In this document: positions 48,791-59,299 of the stretch, piece by piece
How positions within the stretch are numbered: the stretch's first letter is position 1
How the letters are laid out: each line of letters opens with the position of its first letter
Origin: Eulemur rufifrons
Taxonomy: Eukaryota; Chordata; Mammalia; Primates; Lemuridae
Assembly (NCBI RefSeq): GCF_041146395.1
Contig: NC_090989.1
Span: 220,194,843-220,258,842, forward strand
Direction of reading: 5' to 3'
DNA length: 64,000 nucleotides
The notes under the pieces: model-generated
What the model saw: the letters and a program-made list of their open reading frames with translations, nothing else
Told to the model about the DNA's origin: nothing
Databases searched by the model: none
Made by a program: the position numbers and the translations under genes

Positions 48791-49429
48791 TAAAAAGTCA
48801 TATTGGCACATTTAAGCCCAAATACATTGACCACGTTTCATAGTAATTTTCAAGGGGATGAGAGTCTGGACAGAGGGAGCATAAAGGGAGAGATATAATA
48901 CAAAGATTTAAGATAATCAAACAACTAAAGTGAAACAAATAAGGAAAAATTTATTAATTTTTAGAATATTGGCAGGAGATAATCCATAGCCTAATAATAT
49001 CTGTTTTTCTTCCTTTCTTCCCTTCCCCCATCCCCATTCCACCATGCTCCTCTTGGCTCCAAATTCAGCAGGATTGGAGACAGAAAATATCACTTATTTA
49101 ACTGGAGTCTAGAGCAGCACTTCAAGCCTCCTTTTTGAGCCACAAACATTTGTAAAATGGATGAATAAGCAAGCAAGATTGGAGTGGGTATTCCTGTGTT
49201 GAGAAGCAAACATAAAAGTCTTAGTCATTTTGTATTTATCTTTATGTGGCCAGAACTCACTCCATCAGCGCCATGCCCCTGTCTAGAATGCAGGGCCAGA
49301 TTCTAGACATTTACCATTAGCTATAGCTACAACATAAGCAGCATTGGTCAATATTGTAACTTACTATTTCCAACTTATTGTCCTTCAAAAATAAAAAGAT
49401 TCTCTGAGTTTAGGGAGAAAAAGGTAACT
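48791..49429. other. No feature recognised
   Basis: Unique-looking DNA. No frame or repeat of note. Confidence 0.5.
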
Positions 49430-49600
49430 TTAACTTAGTGTCTACACAAATGGTTAGAAAAGGCAACACACTGCAGTGAAATAGCTCAAGGCTAGAAATC
49501 AGAAGGTCAAGGTTCTCAGCTGTGCCTGCCACAAAATCGTCAGTGTAAATGTTGTTAAGTCATTCAGCTGAATAATACTTTGGTTTCTTAAGTGACATAA
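49430..49600 (+). repeat. MIR SINE, diverged
   Basis: 'gcagtgaaatagctcaaggctagaaatcagaaggtcaaggttctcagctgtgcctgccac', then 'gttgttaagtcattcagctgaataatactttggtttcttaagtgacataaag', follows the MIR layout with heavy divergence. Confidence 0.5.
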
Positions 49601-50289
49601 AGATTTCCAAAGTAAAAACACAAAACAAAACATAAGTTTTTTAGAATAAAGGTAAATTATGCTCTCAAATCTAACAAGTCAATTGATTAACACAATACCT
49701 GACTTGAAATTTATAATGGTTAAAAAAAATTAGAGCATGTTTTCTAGGTATACCAGTTCCTCCAGAGACAAAAACTGTTGCAGTGCATTTGCTAGTTATG
49801 ATCTTACTAAAAAAAAATATTTCACAACAACTTAGTCACGAAATTCAATTTTCTTTAACGTTAAGTAATTGTAAGAACAGGACACAGCATGGAAGAGCTA
49901 CAGACCACTGGAATGAAGCCAACATTTGCGTTCTGGTTTTTCTTGGCATGGCACAACTTTCTACCTCAAGGTATAGTGTTAACAAAAGCTTATTTTTAAA
50001 AAAGGAACACAAAAGTTCCTTAAATATTAAATGTCTCTTACAAAACATTTTAGATAGTAAAGTGTAAATTAACCAGATATTCTAATATTAGATTTCTCCT
50101 TTGAAAATATATTAATATAAAAGGTCTGAAAAATGAAGACCTGAACACAATAGTTAAAAGATAAAAAGAGAGCATTGCAGATTTGCATTGTATTGCATTG
50201 CAGTTTATTCTACCTTATATTTTCTATTTTACTCTATTCCTCTGAAGAGCATTACTGCTATGTTCTACCAGGACAGTAGCTTGACTGGA
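49601..50289. other. No feature recognised
   Basis: AT-rich DNA. The 94-codon plus frame (49783-50067) and the 67-codon minus frame overlap and have no domain. Confidence 0.5.
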
Positions 50290-50920
50290 CTCCCACTAGG
50301 GACTCTGTCCTGACTGTGCCGGGGACAGCTCTGATCTCACTTCAGCCTCGTATTGGTCTGGCCTGTGCACACAGAGTTCAGGGGTCGGCCAGAGACTGGT
50401 GCAGAGTTTATGTACAGAGTTTGGGGCTCTCCTTCTCTGTCCATTTTTCTGGCATTCCCTTCTCACTGTCTGGCAACCCTGGGTGATCTGGTGTCCTTGT
50501 TGCTCTAGAAGGAAATGGCAGGCTGCCCAAGGGAGTTTGCGCTGACCCCTGCACCCACTGCTGCCACCAAGGCTGCATAAAACATGGGGAGTTCGCCCAA
50601 GGGGACTGCACCCTCCACATTTCAACTCCCCTGCAAAACCTTCCTGGTTTTGTTCGTTCTCTAGAGCCCTCTGGTAGTCGTTTTGTCCTTGGTCCAGAGT
50701 GTGTAGCTGTCATGTGTAAGAGGTTCAGTTTCCTAGTTTCCTCCACCTTACTGGAGGCAGCACCCCATTTCCTTTGTCCCTTTGTGTATGGAGAGAGAAG
50801 AGGGGACGCGGGGGTGAGAGAGCGCTTGTGGATTTCAGTTGACCTATCTCAGGTCAGCCTGGGTGAGGAAAGTCATTAACATTTCTGAAGTCTGAACTTA
50901 TAGGGCTCATAATTTCCCTT
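50290..50920 (-). repeat. GC-rich block, possibly an L1 5' UTR (antisense, tentative)
   Basis: This block is clearly richer in G and C than its surroundings. 'gtggatttcagttgacctatctcaggtcagcctgggtgagg' (50828 on) reminds me of antisense 5' UTR text of old or lineage-specific L1 elements. Two overlapping minus-strand frames (50296-50625, 109 codons; 50408-50746, 112 codons) are open in different phases, so at most one could be coding, and neither shows a domain. No ORF1 follows. An exon or a CpG-poor regulatory block remain alternatives. Confidence 0.25.
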
Positions 50921-51516
50921 CTCAGCTCCAAAGTCCAAAACTCATTCCTGAGTGTGCACTGACAAAGGCCTCTGGCCTCTTCTTTCATAAAACGTGATTA
51001 GAAGGACCCAGCAGGGAGGGGACCAGGCTCTAGTGGGGAGGAACCAACTGGCCCAGCTATGTGAACATTTCCTCCCAGTATAAATATACCATGGAACAGT
51101 TTATGACCCATTAGAGGTTCCGGAATTTCTGTACACTTAAACACTTAAAGTCAATTAGGTAACATGAAATACCAAATATGAGTACCTCAGTATTCACTTT
51201 AAGTAAACATTTCCTACACACAAAATTTTTCCACACCTAAGAAAGTTAATAACATATCCTTACTATTACCTAATATCAAGTTCATACTCAAATTTCCTCA
51301 ATCATCTTAAAAAAAGTCCTTCATCATTTTATTATCCTAACCAGGATCCTAGTAAGGGCAACACATTCCTTTACTGTGAATCCATTTTCTGCGTGGCAAA
51401 TGTGTGTAGAAGGAACCAGGGACCTTTCCTGTAAAATATCCAAATTCTAGATTAGTCTATCACTTTCTTGTGATAGAAGGTGTTTAACTTCTTGATTTTA
51501 TCCCTGTTATTTCTTG
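50921..51516. other. No feature recognised
   Basis: The part to about 51060 ('gaaggacccagcagggaggggaccagg') may belong to the GC-rich block. The rest is unique-looking. Confidence 0.4.
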
Positions 51517-51898
51517 TGTGTTAGTCCACTCAGGCTGCCATGGCAGAGTACCACAGAGAAGGTGGTTTAAACAACAGAAATTTATTTTCTCACACTTCAG
51601 GACGCTGGATGTCTAAGACCAAGGTGGCAGCCGGGTTGGTTTCTGTCAGGCCTCTCTCCTGACACACATCTTCTTGCTGTGTCCTTACATAGCCTATTTT
51701 CTGCGTGTGTTCGTTCACTCTTGGTGTCTTTTCCTCTTTTTTAAGGACACAGACTTTTTGAATTAGGATTCCACTCTTAGGACCTCATTTAACCTTAGTT
51801 AGCTCTCAAAAGGCCCTATCTTCACATCCAGTCATATTAGGGATTAAGCCTTCAACTTATGATTTTGGAGTGGGGGGAGCACAATTCATTCCAAAACA
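51517..51898 (-). mobile_element. MLT1-group solo LTR (ERVL-MaLR), antisense
   Basis: Starts 'tgtgttagtccactcaggctgccat', continues 'acaacagaaatttattttctcacac', 'cctctctcctgacacacatcttcttgctgtgtcc', 'aggacctcatttaacc' and ends 'cacaattcattccaaaaca'. Length (382 bp) and order fit an intact antisense MLT1 LTR. No internal sequence is attached. Confidence 0.92.
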
Positions 51899-52039
51899 TC
51901 TTGTGAACAAGAAGCTAGAGCTAAAGGTTGATGGATCTTCAGTTAATCATTTGGATGCAATAATATAATATAGGCAGTATTATATTGATTTTTGGTATGA
52001 AGTATAACACATATGTATGCACATGTATATTATTGAAAG
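51899..52039. other. Short unassigned stretch
   Basis: AT-rich spacer between the MLT1 LTR and old L1. Confidence 0.4.
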
Positions 52040-52920
52040 TCTCTCTTTAGTCAGGAATGGGTGTTTAACTTTGTCAAATGCCCTTGGAGATGATATGATT
52101 TCTCTCCTTAGATTTATTAATATTTATTCTAATATTAAAACATTCTTGCATTCCAAGAATAAATGCCATCTGATTGTGATACATTATTAATTGTGTAGGA
52201 TTCTATTTGCTAATATTTTATTTAAGATTTTACATTAATGTTCATGTGTGTTATTATCCTGTCATTTCCTTTATGGTTCAATCATTGATTTTGAAAATCA
52301 TTGTTATTCTTGTTACATGAAAAAAAATTGGTAATTTTTGTCATTTTTCCTATGCTCTGAAGCTGTTTAAATGCCATTCGTATTATCTTTTCTTTAAGAT
52401 TAGTGAGATTCTCCTGTAAGCATTGTATTAGCTGCATCCCATAGATTCTGATACATAATGTCTTAATTGTCATTGTTTTTAGCAAAGCTACAATATCGTT
52501 TATATTCCTCTTCAACTCAATAATTATTTAACACAAATTCTTATTTTTTCCAAGTAGAAATCTATGTACTGTTTTGTGGTTATTTGAACTGTATTCAGGG
52601 AATGATATTTGCATTATGCCTGCTTTTTGGAATGTAATGAGGTCTTTCTTTTATATGATCTAATAGAAAAACAAATTTGGGTCAATGTTTTTATAAACAC
52701 TTGAAAATCAGGTATATTCATTATTATTGAGGTACCCATTTCATCTTCATGGTAAATTATAACCTTTAGCATTATGTTTACTTCCTAATCCTGCTGAATG
52801 CTTTTTGTACTGAATTATACCTTGTGTGTATCGATATTATATATCAATGATAGGACTTCTTGCTATATTTTCCTGATAATGTACTGTCCATTGTTCATTT
52901 ACATATTTCTGAATTACTTT
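52040..52920 (-). mobile_element. Old L1 (L1M) ORF2, antisense
   Basis: 'tcaggaatgggtgtttaactttgtcaaatgccc', 'attcttgcattccaagaataaatgccatctgattgtgat', 'tttgctaatattttatttaagatttt', 'attagctgcatcccatagattctgat' and 'gtactgttttgtgg' follow antisense L1 ORF2 from RT to the linker. It is well diverged with all frames broken. The frame 52282-52515 on the minus strand is a short relic. Confidence 0.75.
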
Positions 52921-53179
52921 TTAAAAGTGATACCTCACACGTAAAATGTGTAGTTTCAGGCCCTGCAACAGTATATATTGGGTAATAGAAGGTACTTAAT
53001 AAATAGCATAACTCTTATTAGAAGCTGCTTTTTTTTTTTTTTCAGTTTAACTTATACTCTTCTTGGTAGTTTCTCTCTCATTTTACACACTCAGTAAGTA
53101 TTTTTTCCCAGTGAAGTGAAACTGTGAAGACTATAACCTTATATAAAAAATATGGATGATGATGATGATAGCTAATACT
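52921..53179. other. No feature; T-run and short (GAT)n
   Basis: T-run of 13 at 53030-53042 and a GAT repeat at 53154-53169. Confidence 0.5.
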
Positions 53180-53395
53180 CATGGAGAATTTACCATATGC
53201 AAGGCACTTTTCCAAACCCTATATATTTATTAACTCATTTAATCTTCACAATAATCTTATGATAAGTACCATTAATATTTTCCCCATTTTACAGTCACAG
53301 AGTAGTTAAGTAACTTTGCCAAAGTCACGGAGCTAGTAAAGATTTGTTGGTATTAAATTAGAAGCTGTGAAGTCTATACCCATATTTAAGATGAG
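53180..53395 (+). repeat. MIR SINE, well preserved
   Basis: 'atggagaatttaccatatgcaaggcac', 'taactcatttaatcttcacaataatc', 'ttttccccattttacagtcacagagtagttaagtaactttgccaaagtcacggagctagtaaag' are in MIR order. Confidence 0.85.
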
Positions 53396-53569
53396 AAAGA
53401 TGTACAATGATGTCATCTTAAAAGTAGAAGATTAATACTGTCTTAAACTTTGTTATTTTTCACTATTATATCTAATTTATAATTCTTATCTTCTGTTTTA
53501 TATTTTAAGCTTTTATGAAAGCAGGCATTTTCAAACTCCTCACAGTATATAGAAGGGTGCTAAGTTAAT

Positions 53570-53838
53570 AGTAACTAGAAGAATAGCTTATGTTTAAACA
53601 GCACTTAATAAGTGCCAGACACAGTTCTTAGTGCTTTCCATATATTAACTAATTTAATTTTTATAACAGTAAGTACTATTATTATTACCATTTTATACAT
53701 GAGAAATTAAAGCACAAAGAGATTCAGTAACTTTCCTAAGGTTACACAGCTTGTATGGCAAAAACAGAATTTGAAGCAAATCAATCTGGTCCAAGATGAG
53801 TGGTTTTAACCATTATGATGCTGTGCTACTCACGAGTG
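53570..53838 (+). repeat. MIR SINE, near full length
   Basis: 'aacagcacttaataagtgccagacacagttcttagtgctttcc', 'taactaatttaatttttataac', 'ccattttatacatgagaaattaaagcacaaagagattcagtaac', 'ttacacagcttgtatggca', 'ggttttaaccattatgatgctgtgctact' complete a MIRb-like copy. It is only about 180 bp from the previous MIR and in the same orientation. Confidence 0.88.
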
Positions 53839-53847
53839 GTTGTGATT

Positions 53848-53937
53848 CATTAAAGACATTATATATGTATAATATAAACATATATGTTATTATATATTAA
53901 TAATATATCCAACATTGCATATATAATGTCTTTAATG
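53848..53937. repeat. 20-bp perfect inverted repeat with 50-base loop
   Basis: Left arm CATTAAAGACATTATATATG (53848-53867) and right arm CATATATAATGTCTTTAATG (53918-53937) are perfect reverse complements. The loop is AT-rich and contains a smaller palindrome 'aacatatatgtt'. It begins 10 bases after the MIR end. It could be a tiny inverted duplication, a MITE-like relic or a hairpin-prone AT tract. Confidence 0.85.
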
Positions 53938-54890
53938 TATATAGATACACACACATATGCTCATATATATACATGGATATATATTTATATTATATTATAA
54001 TGTGATTCTAGGCATGGTATCTTGATATGTTTATCAAGACAGGTCTCAGATTTATATCTTTAGCTAAAACACATAAGAACAAACTCTAGATATTAATGAA
54101 TCATGCTGGATGCATTAGAAAGTTCACTTGTGCAAATATACAATTGTCAGAGATATAATTTCTCCTTAGATAACACTGATCATTTATTATAACTAAGGTC
54201 AAATTTTAAATGATTGTTTAGAATCACAGCAATGTTTTGAACTTATTCAATATTGTTCTTTACCCATTCCCCTCTAACGTATAGTGGATATTAGTAAAAA
54301 TAACCATCAATTTAGAAGCATTCATATTTTTAAAGTATACTTGCCAAAAGAAACTTCTCCAAACCAGGAATGACTATTTTATCAAAAAAAAGTTTATGAT
54401 TCCTCTTGAGACATCAGTTTTAAACCCATTTAAAAATTTTTATTTCCCATTGAGTATTAATTCTATATTTCAAAAGAAAATAAAAGATAATTAATTGCAA
54501 ATTTCAGCAAGACAAAAGGTGAAATTTTACCCACATCCTTGACTGCAACTACATTATGAAACAGAAATATATTCCAAAGAAAAAGAAATCAGTTTTTAAG
54601 AACAATAACTACAATTACAAAGTACTATTGAACCAAGTATGTGCATGTATCACTAAGAGATATCTTTAGATCTCTTTTATAGATAAGCCCATTCATAATG
54701 AGACAAAAATACATAATTGCCACCAAAATACATGTTTCATTGTTTGCAACTTACTGCATCATCACAAACAGATCTATTAATGAGGCATTATAATCACATA
54801 AGGTAATGGATCACTACTTCTTTAAATTAAATAAAAATATTCTTATTCATATATAATATCATAGTATTATGTATAGTATTTATATATGTA
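53938..54890. other. No feature; TA-rich simple sequence at 53938-54002
   Basis: Variable (TA)/(CA) tracts follow the inverted repeat. The rest is AT-rich and unassigned. Confidence 0.5.
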
Positions 54891-54922
54891 TACAATAAAT
54901 GTATTATACAATAAATGTATTG
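54891..54922 (+). repeat. 16-bp tandem pair
   Basis: 'tacaataaatgtatta' then 'tacaataaatgtattg', adjacent and differing at the last base. Confidence 0.9.
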
Positions 54923-56294
54923 TTATATAGAGTATTTTGATATATAGTACTTTCATAGAAATATAAAATAATCATAAAGTAGGAGAATATAAAATAATAT
55001 CAATGACTTAAAGGAGAATATTTTATAATGATAAAAAGTGCTAAAACGAGTTAAAAACCGAAAGGAAATTAACCATTTATATCTCTAAATGCTATGAATG
55101 CAGAACTTTATTCTTTTCTTTAGTGTCTCTAATGTTTCTCTATATTCTAGAATCAGCTGGTGTTACTTTTAAAACATTGTAAAGTGTCACAAAATTCAGT
55201 TGACAGGTACACTAAAAGCCTTGACTTCACCAGTATACAATTAATCCATGTATCTAAAAAACACTTGTACACCCTAAGTCTATTAAAATTAAACAATAAT
55301 AAAAATAAAATAGGGGGAATAATTACTTATTTGAGAGGATTGCCAATTTGGAATGGTAATCAAATCTCCTAAATAATCTGAAAACTATAACCCTTATATT
55401 ATATTCCAAGTTTAGTATGCTATTTAGCATTAAATAAGTTTCAGAACCTTAGTAATAAATTCATAGTACCTCTGTTGAGACATTTCTATAAAATCTAAAA
55501 GCTACACCAAATAATGTTCTCCAATAGCACACTAAAGAATTACTAAAGTATCAAATCATTTCTCTATTGAGATAAAAACTAAGAGTAACAGGTTAACAAA
55601 ATTGCCCTAACATACGTAAACCACCCACACACTCATATTTATAATAACTCACCCTAATAACATAAATTATCCACTGCAAAAATAATTACAAATGTCCTAA
55701 CAGGAGAGCAAAAATAACAATTAGAGGGTCCTACCTTCTTAAACGCTGAAACCTCAAAGTATTTTTCACATTTAATTAAATTTTTTTGGTAGCTAACAGA
55801 CCTGCCCTACTGGGTCTAAAGCCAGTCACAACTTTCCAGGCCAACAATGAACAGGTTCTGATATCTTCATTCAAGAACAGCTAGGAAAGGTTTATGCATT
55901 CCAAAAAGTAAAACAAGATATAAATCAACATGTAGATGTGAATATCCATTCTTGTCGGGTCCTATGTCAGAGAAGAGAAGGACTTTCTTCTTAGTCATAT
56001 GTCTCCATCAATCCTCCTTCTTAACCCCATAGGGAATCAAAGCTTAAGATTCTCTGGCTTTTAAACAAACATATGTCTTCATAGGTAAGGAAGGGGGTCA
56101 ACTAATAATTTGAGTCATTTTCTTAAGTTTCCCAGAAGTTTCATTTTGCCCAGAGTCATTAAATAAAGAATAATACATTCTTATCTTCAACAAATTCCAA
56201 AGCAGTCTTTGGGGAAAGAGGGGGAAGAAAAATAAAAATAAAAAACTATAGGTGGAACCAACATTTGGGCAAGAAGGAAAAGAGATATTTGAAC
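54923..56294. other. No feature recognised
   Basis: About 1.4 kb without a nameable repeat, the longest repeat-poor stretch in the right half together with 56.3-57.1 kb. The 70-codon frame at 55160-55372 has no domain. Confidence 0.5.
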
Positions 56295-56714
56295 TTAAAT
56301 GGAACATTTCCAGGAGCAAGAGCACAGGCACAACTTCTCATCCTCTTCCTGCTCTTCAGTCAGGTACGGTGATCCAGATGGGACACCTGCTTCCCAGTGA
56401 GTCGACTCTAGCCATGGGCTTCTGTCCTCTGAATAAGAGTATGTCCTCCTAGTCTCTGTATATTGAGGTGATCCTCTCATTTCATTGTGAGCACCTTCAT
56501 AGGGTGGAACAGGAAGCATTTTATCTCCTTGACTGTATCTGAGTTGGCGACCAGTGAGTTGACTTACGTGAGCTTGCATTGCAAAAGAAAGGCAAAATGG
56601 CCTGAAGATAATTTCATGCTTATTGAGGAATTTTTTGGGTTCCCTACAAACTCTTCCCAAACTAAATAGCTGATGCTGACTCACTTGCTTTGGGGACACA
56701 TTTATGGTGGCCAA
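56295..56714 (-). CDS. Unexplained 139-codon open frame (hypothetical)
   Basis: The longest frame in the window not made by Alu. It starts 'MATINVSPKQVSQHQLF', is basic and cysteine-poor to about residue 60, then polar with 'RSPWLESTHWEAGVPSGSP' (about 98-116), an acidic 'TEEQEEDEK' (119-127), and ends in a cysteine cluster 'LCLCSCSWKCS'. I recognise no domain, signal peptide or membrane segment. On the same strand a good splice-donor match (CACGTAAGT, plus-strand 'acttacgtg' at 56562-56570) lies inside the frame, so an exon ending there is also possible. There are no strong start context, promoter or neighbours to support a gene. A decayed repeat or chance is the most likely explanation. Confidence 0.15.
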   Translation of the reverse strand: MATINVSPKQVSQHQLFSLGRVCREPKKFLNKHEIIFRPFCLSFAMQAHVSQLTGRQLRYSQGDKMLPVPPYEGAHNEMRGSPQYTETRRTYSYSEDRSPWLESTHWEAGVPSGSPYLTEEQEEDEKLCLCSCSWKCSI

Positions 56715-57121
56715 ATTTTTGATGGCATTTGATTGTGAGATCTTAGATTAGCAAGGTTGCTTGGCAACACAGCGGCATTCCTAGACTTTTTCATCTTTAC
56801 TTACCTAAATTCAAATTTCAAACTTTCAGAAAGAGCACAGATGGTTTCAAGATTTAGCATTTTATATTTGTAAAGAAAAAATATATTTGATTCAAATTTA
56901 TTCTCCTAGCACAAGAAATTCTAACTTTTTGCGCTAAGTATATTCCATTTATGTCTATGTTAAATGTCCTTGCCATTTCCTTCAGTCTCCATCCCAGCTG
57001 TTCTGATCACTACCCACACTCAAAGACTTTTTCCTCAAATGCACTTTTAGCCATAATTTCAACTCTGGAAAGGAATGTGCAGTAACCCAAGTAATGCCCC
57101 CAGCTTAACACCATAGCATGA
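56715..57121. other. No feature recognised
   Basis: Unique-looking DNA before the purine microsatellite. Confidence 0.5.
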
Positions 57122-57275
57122 TGAAAAAAATGAAAGAGAGAAAGAAAGAAGAAATAAAAGAAAGAAAAGAAAGAAAGAAAGAAAGGGAGAGAGAAAGAGA
57201 GAGGAAGACAGTGAGGGAGGCAAGAAGGAAGCAAGGAAAAAAAGAAAGAAGAGGAAAGGAAAACAAAGAGAAAGT
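57122..57275. repeat. Purine-rich (GAAA)n/(GGAA)n microsatellite
   Basis: About 150 bases almost entirely A and G on the plus strand, built of GAAA, AGAA and GGAA units with a few interruptions. It lies just upstream of the inverted L1. Such homopurine tracts can adopt triplex structures. The minus-strand 74-codon frame here is a low-complexity F/S/L peptide, not a gene. Confidence 0.95.
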
Positions 57276-57297
57276 CTATATCTAAACTTTCATTCAG

Positions 57298-57414
57298 GGT
57301 TACAATATATGGCCTTGTAGTATAGCTTGAAGTCTGGTAAAGTGATGTCTCCCAATTTGTTCTTATTGCTTAAGTTTGATTTGACTATTCAGGATCTTTT
57401 CTGGTTCCATAGGA
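57298..57414 (-). mobile_element. Inverted 5' segment of a twin-primed L1
   Basis: 'ggccttgtagtatagcttgaagtctgg', 'gatgtctcccaatttgttcttattgcttaag' and 'atcttttctggttccat' are L1 ORF2 in antisense. In L1 coordinates this segment lies just upstream of the sense segment that starts at 57421. Confidence 0.88.
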
Positions 57415-57420
57415 AGCTGC

Positions 57421-58689
57421 TACCTAATCTTTGACAAAGCAAGCAAAAACATACACTGGGGAAAAGAATTCCTATTCAATAAATGGTACTGAGAAAATTG
57501 GATAGCCAAATGTAGAAGACTGCAAGAGGATCCACTCCTCTATTCACAAAAATCAATTCATAATGGATAAAAGACTTAAACCTAAGGCATAAAACTACAG
57601 TAATTCTAGAAAATGTTGGAAAAACTCTTCTACATATCAGGTTAGGCAAAGAATTTATGAAGAAGACCCCGAAGGCAATCACAGCAGCCACTAAAATTAA
57701 CAAATGGAACTTGATGAAATTAAAAAGTTTCTTCACAACCAATGAAACAATCAATAGAGTGAATAGACAACCCACACAATGGGAGAAAATATTTGCGTGC
57801 TATATATATCCAATCCAGTCTGATAACCAGAATCTATAAAGAGCTCAAACAAATCAGCAAGAAAAAATCAAACAACCCCATAAAAAAGTGGGTGAAAGAT
57901 ATGAACAGAAGTTTTTCCAAAGAAGATAGACTAATGGCCAATAAACATATGAAAAATGTACAGTCTCTAATCATCAGGGAAATGCAAATCAAAACTGCAA
58001 TTAGATATCAACTAACCTTAGTGAAAATGGGTTTTATCAAAAAGTCCCAAAACAACAGATGCTGGCGTGGATGCGGAGAGAAGAGAACACTTATACATTG
58101 CTAGTGGGACTGCAAACTAGTACAACCTCCATGGAAAATAGTATGGAGATACCTCAAAGAACTAAAAGTAGACCTACCATTTGATCCAGCAATCCCACTC
58201 TTGGGTGTTCACCCAAAGGAAAAAAAGTCATTTTATCAAAGAGATATGTACAGCCAAATGTTTATTGCAGCACAATTCACAATGGCAAAGATGTGAAATC
58301 AATCCAAGATCCCATCAATTCATGAGTGGATTAATAAATGTGGCATATGTATACTAAGGAGTACTACTTAGCCATAAAGCAATGATGAACTAACAACTTT
58401 TGTAACAAACTGAATGGAACTGGAGACCATTCTTCTAAATGAAGTATCACAAGCATGGAAAAACAAATACCACATGGACTCGCTATTCAATCGGAACTAA
58501 TCAATCAACACCCATGTGCACATATGGTAGTAAAACTCAACAGAAACCAAGCAGGAGGGAAGGGAGAGGAGGGAATGGTTAAATTCACATCTAATGGGTA
58601 CAATGCACGCTATCTTTGGGATGGGCACACTTACAATTTTGATTCAAACTTTACAAAAGCAAACCATGTGACCAAAATATCTGTACTCC
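57421..58689 (+). mobile_element. Sense 3' segment of the twin-primed L1
   Basis: It begins 'tacctaatctttgacaaagc' and runs through ORF2's end: 'gtggacttgatgaaattaaaaag'-type text at 57708, 'atgggagaaaatatttgcgtgc', 'ccaaagaagatagactaatggccaataaacatatg', then 'ctgaatggaactggagaccattcttctaaatgaagtatc' and the 3' UTR ('gctatctttgggatgggcacac', 'catgtgaccaaaatatctgtactcct'). Frame 57793-58104 is an ORF2 C-terminal relic. The 3' tip continues after the Alu at 59012 ('ccataaataaataaat'). Confidence 0.93.
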
Positions 58690-59011
58690 TGAGACAGAGT
58701 CTCACTCTGTTGCCCGGGCTAGAGTGAGTGTCGTGGGGTCAGCCTAGCTCACAGCAACCTCAAACTCCTGGGCTTAGGCAATCCTACTGCCTCAGCCTCC
58801 CGAGTAGTGGGGCTACAGGCATGTGCAACCATGCCCAGCTAATTTTTTTTATATATATATTTTTAGTTGGCCAGACAATTTCTTTCTATTTTTAGTAGAG
58901 ACAAAGTCTTGCTCTTGCTCAGGCTGGTCTTGAACTCCTGACCTCGAGCGATCCACCCGCCTCAGCCTCCCAGAGTGCTAGGATTACAGGAGTGTGCCAC
59001 CACGCCCGGCC
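58690..59011 (-). mobile_element. Dimeric Alu, antisense, inside the L1 3' tip
   Basis: 'gagacagagtctcactctgttgcccggg', 'cctcccgagtagtggggctacaggcatgtg', 'ttttagtagagacaaagtc' and 'attacaggagtgtgccaccacgcccggcc' define it. It has the strepsirrhine linker ('ttggccagacaatttctttc'). The poly-T expected before 'gagacagag' is absent, so the A tail was lost or the insertion was not a standard one. Confidence 0.95.
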
Positions 59012-59299
59012 CATAAATAAATAAATCTTATCTTATAAACACTAAGTCTATGTTGTTTAAAATATATAAATACAGAATTGTTGAGACTTCTTGGTGAATT
59101 GATATCTGTATCATTATTAAAGCTTCCTTTTTGTTTCCAAAAAAATAAAAATAAAATTAAAAAAAAATTTCCAATAAAAGAATTTCTTTCTTTTATGTGA
59201 CAGATACTATTTTCAAAAGGATTCATATAAACAGCAGATATCTCTAAGATTCAAACACAATGTAATAAGAATAGAGTGGACATTTCTTTACAATTTAGT
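59012..59299. other. L1 tip (to about 59030), then unassigned AT-rich DNA
   Basis: 'cataaataaataaat' is the residual L1 tail. An A-rich stretch lies at 59139-59168. Confidence 0.5.
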
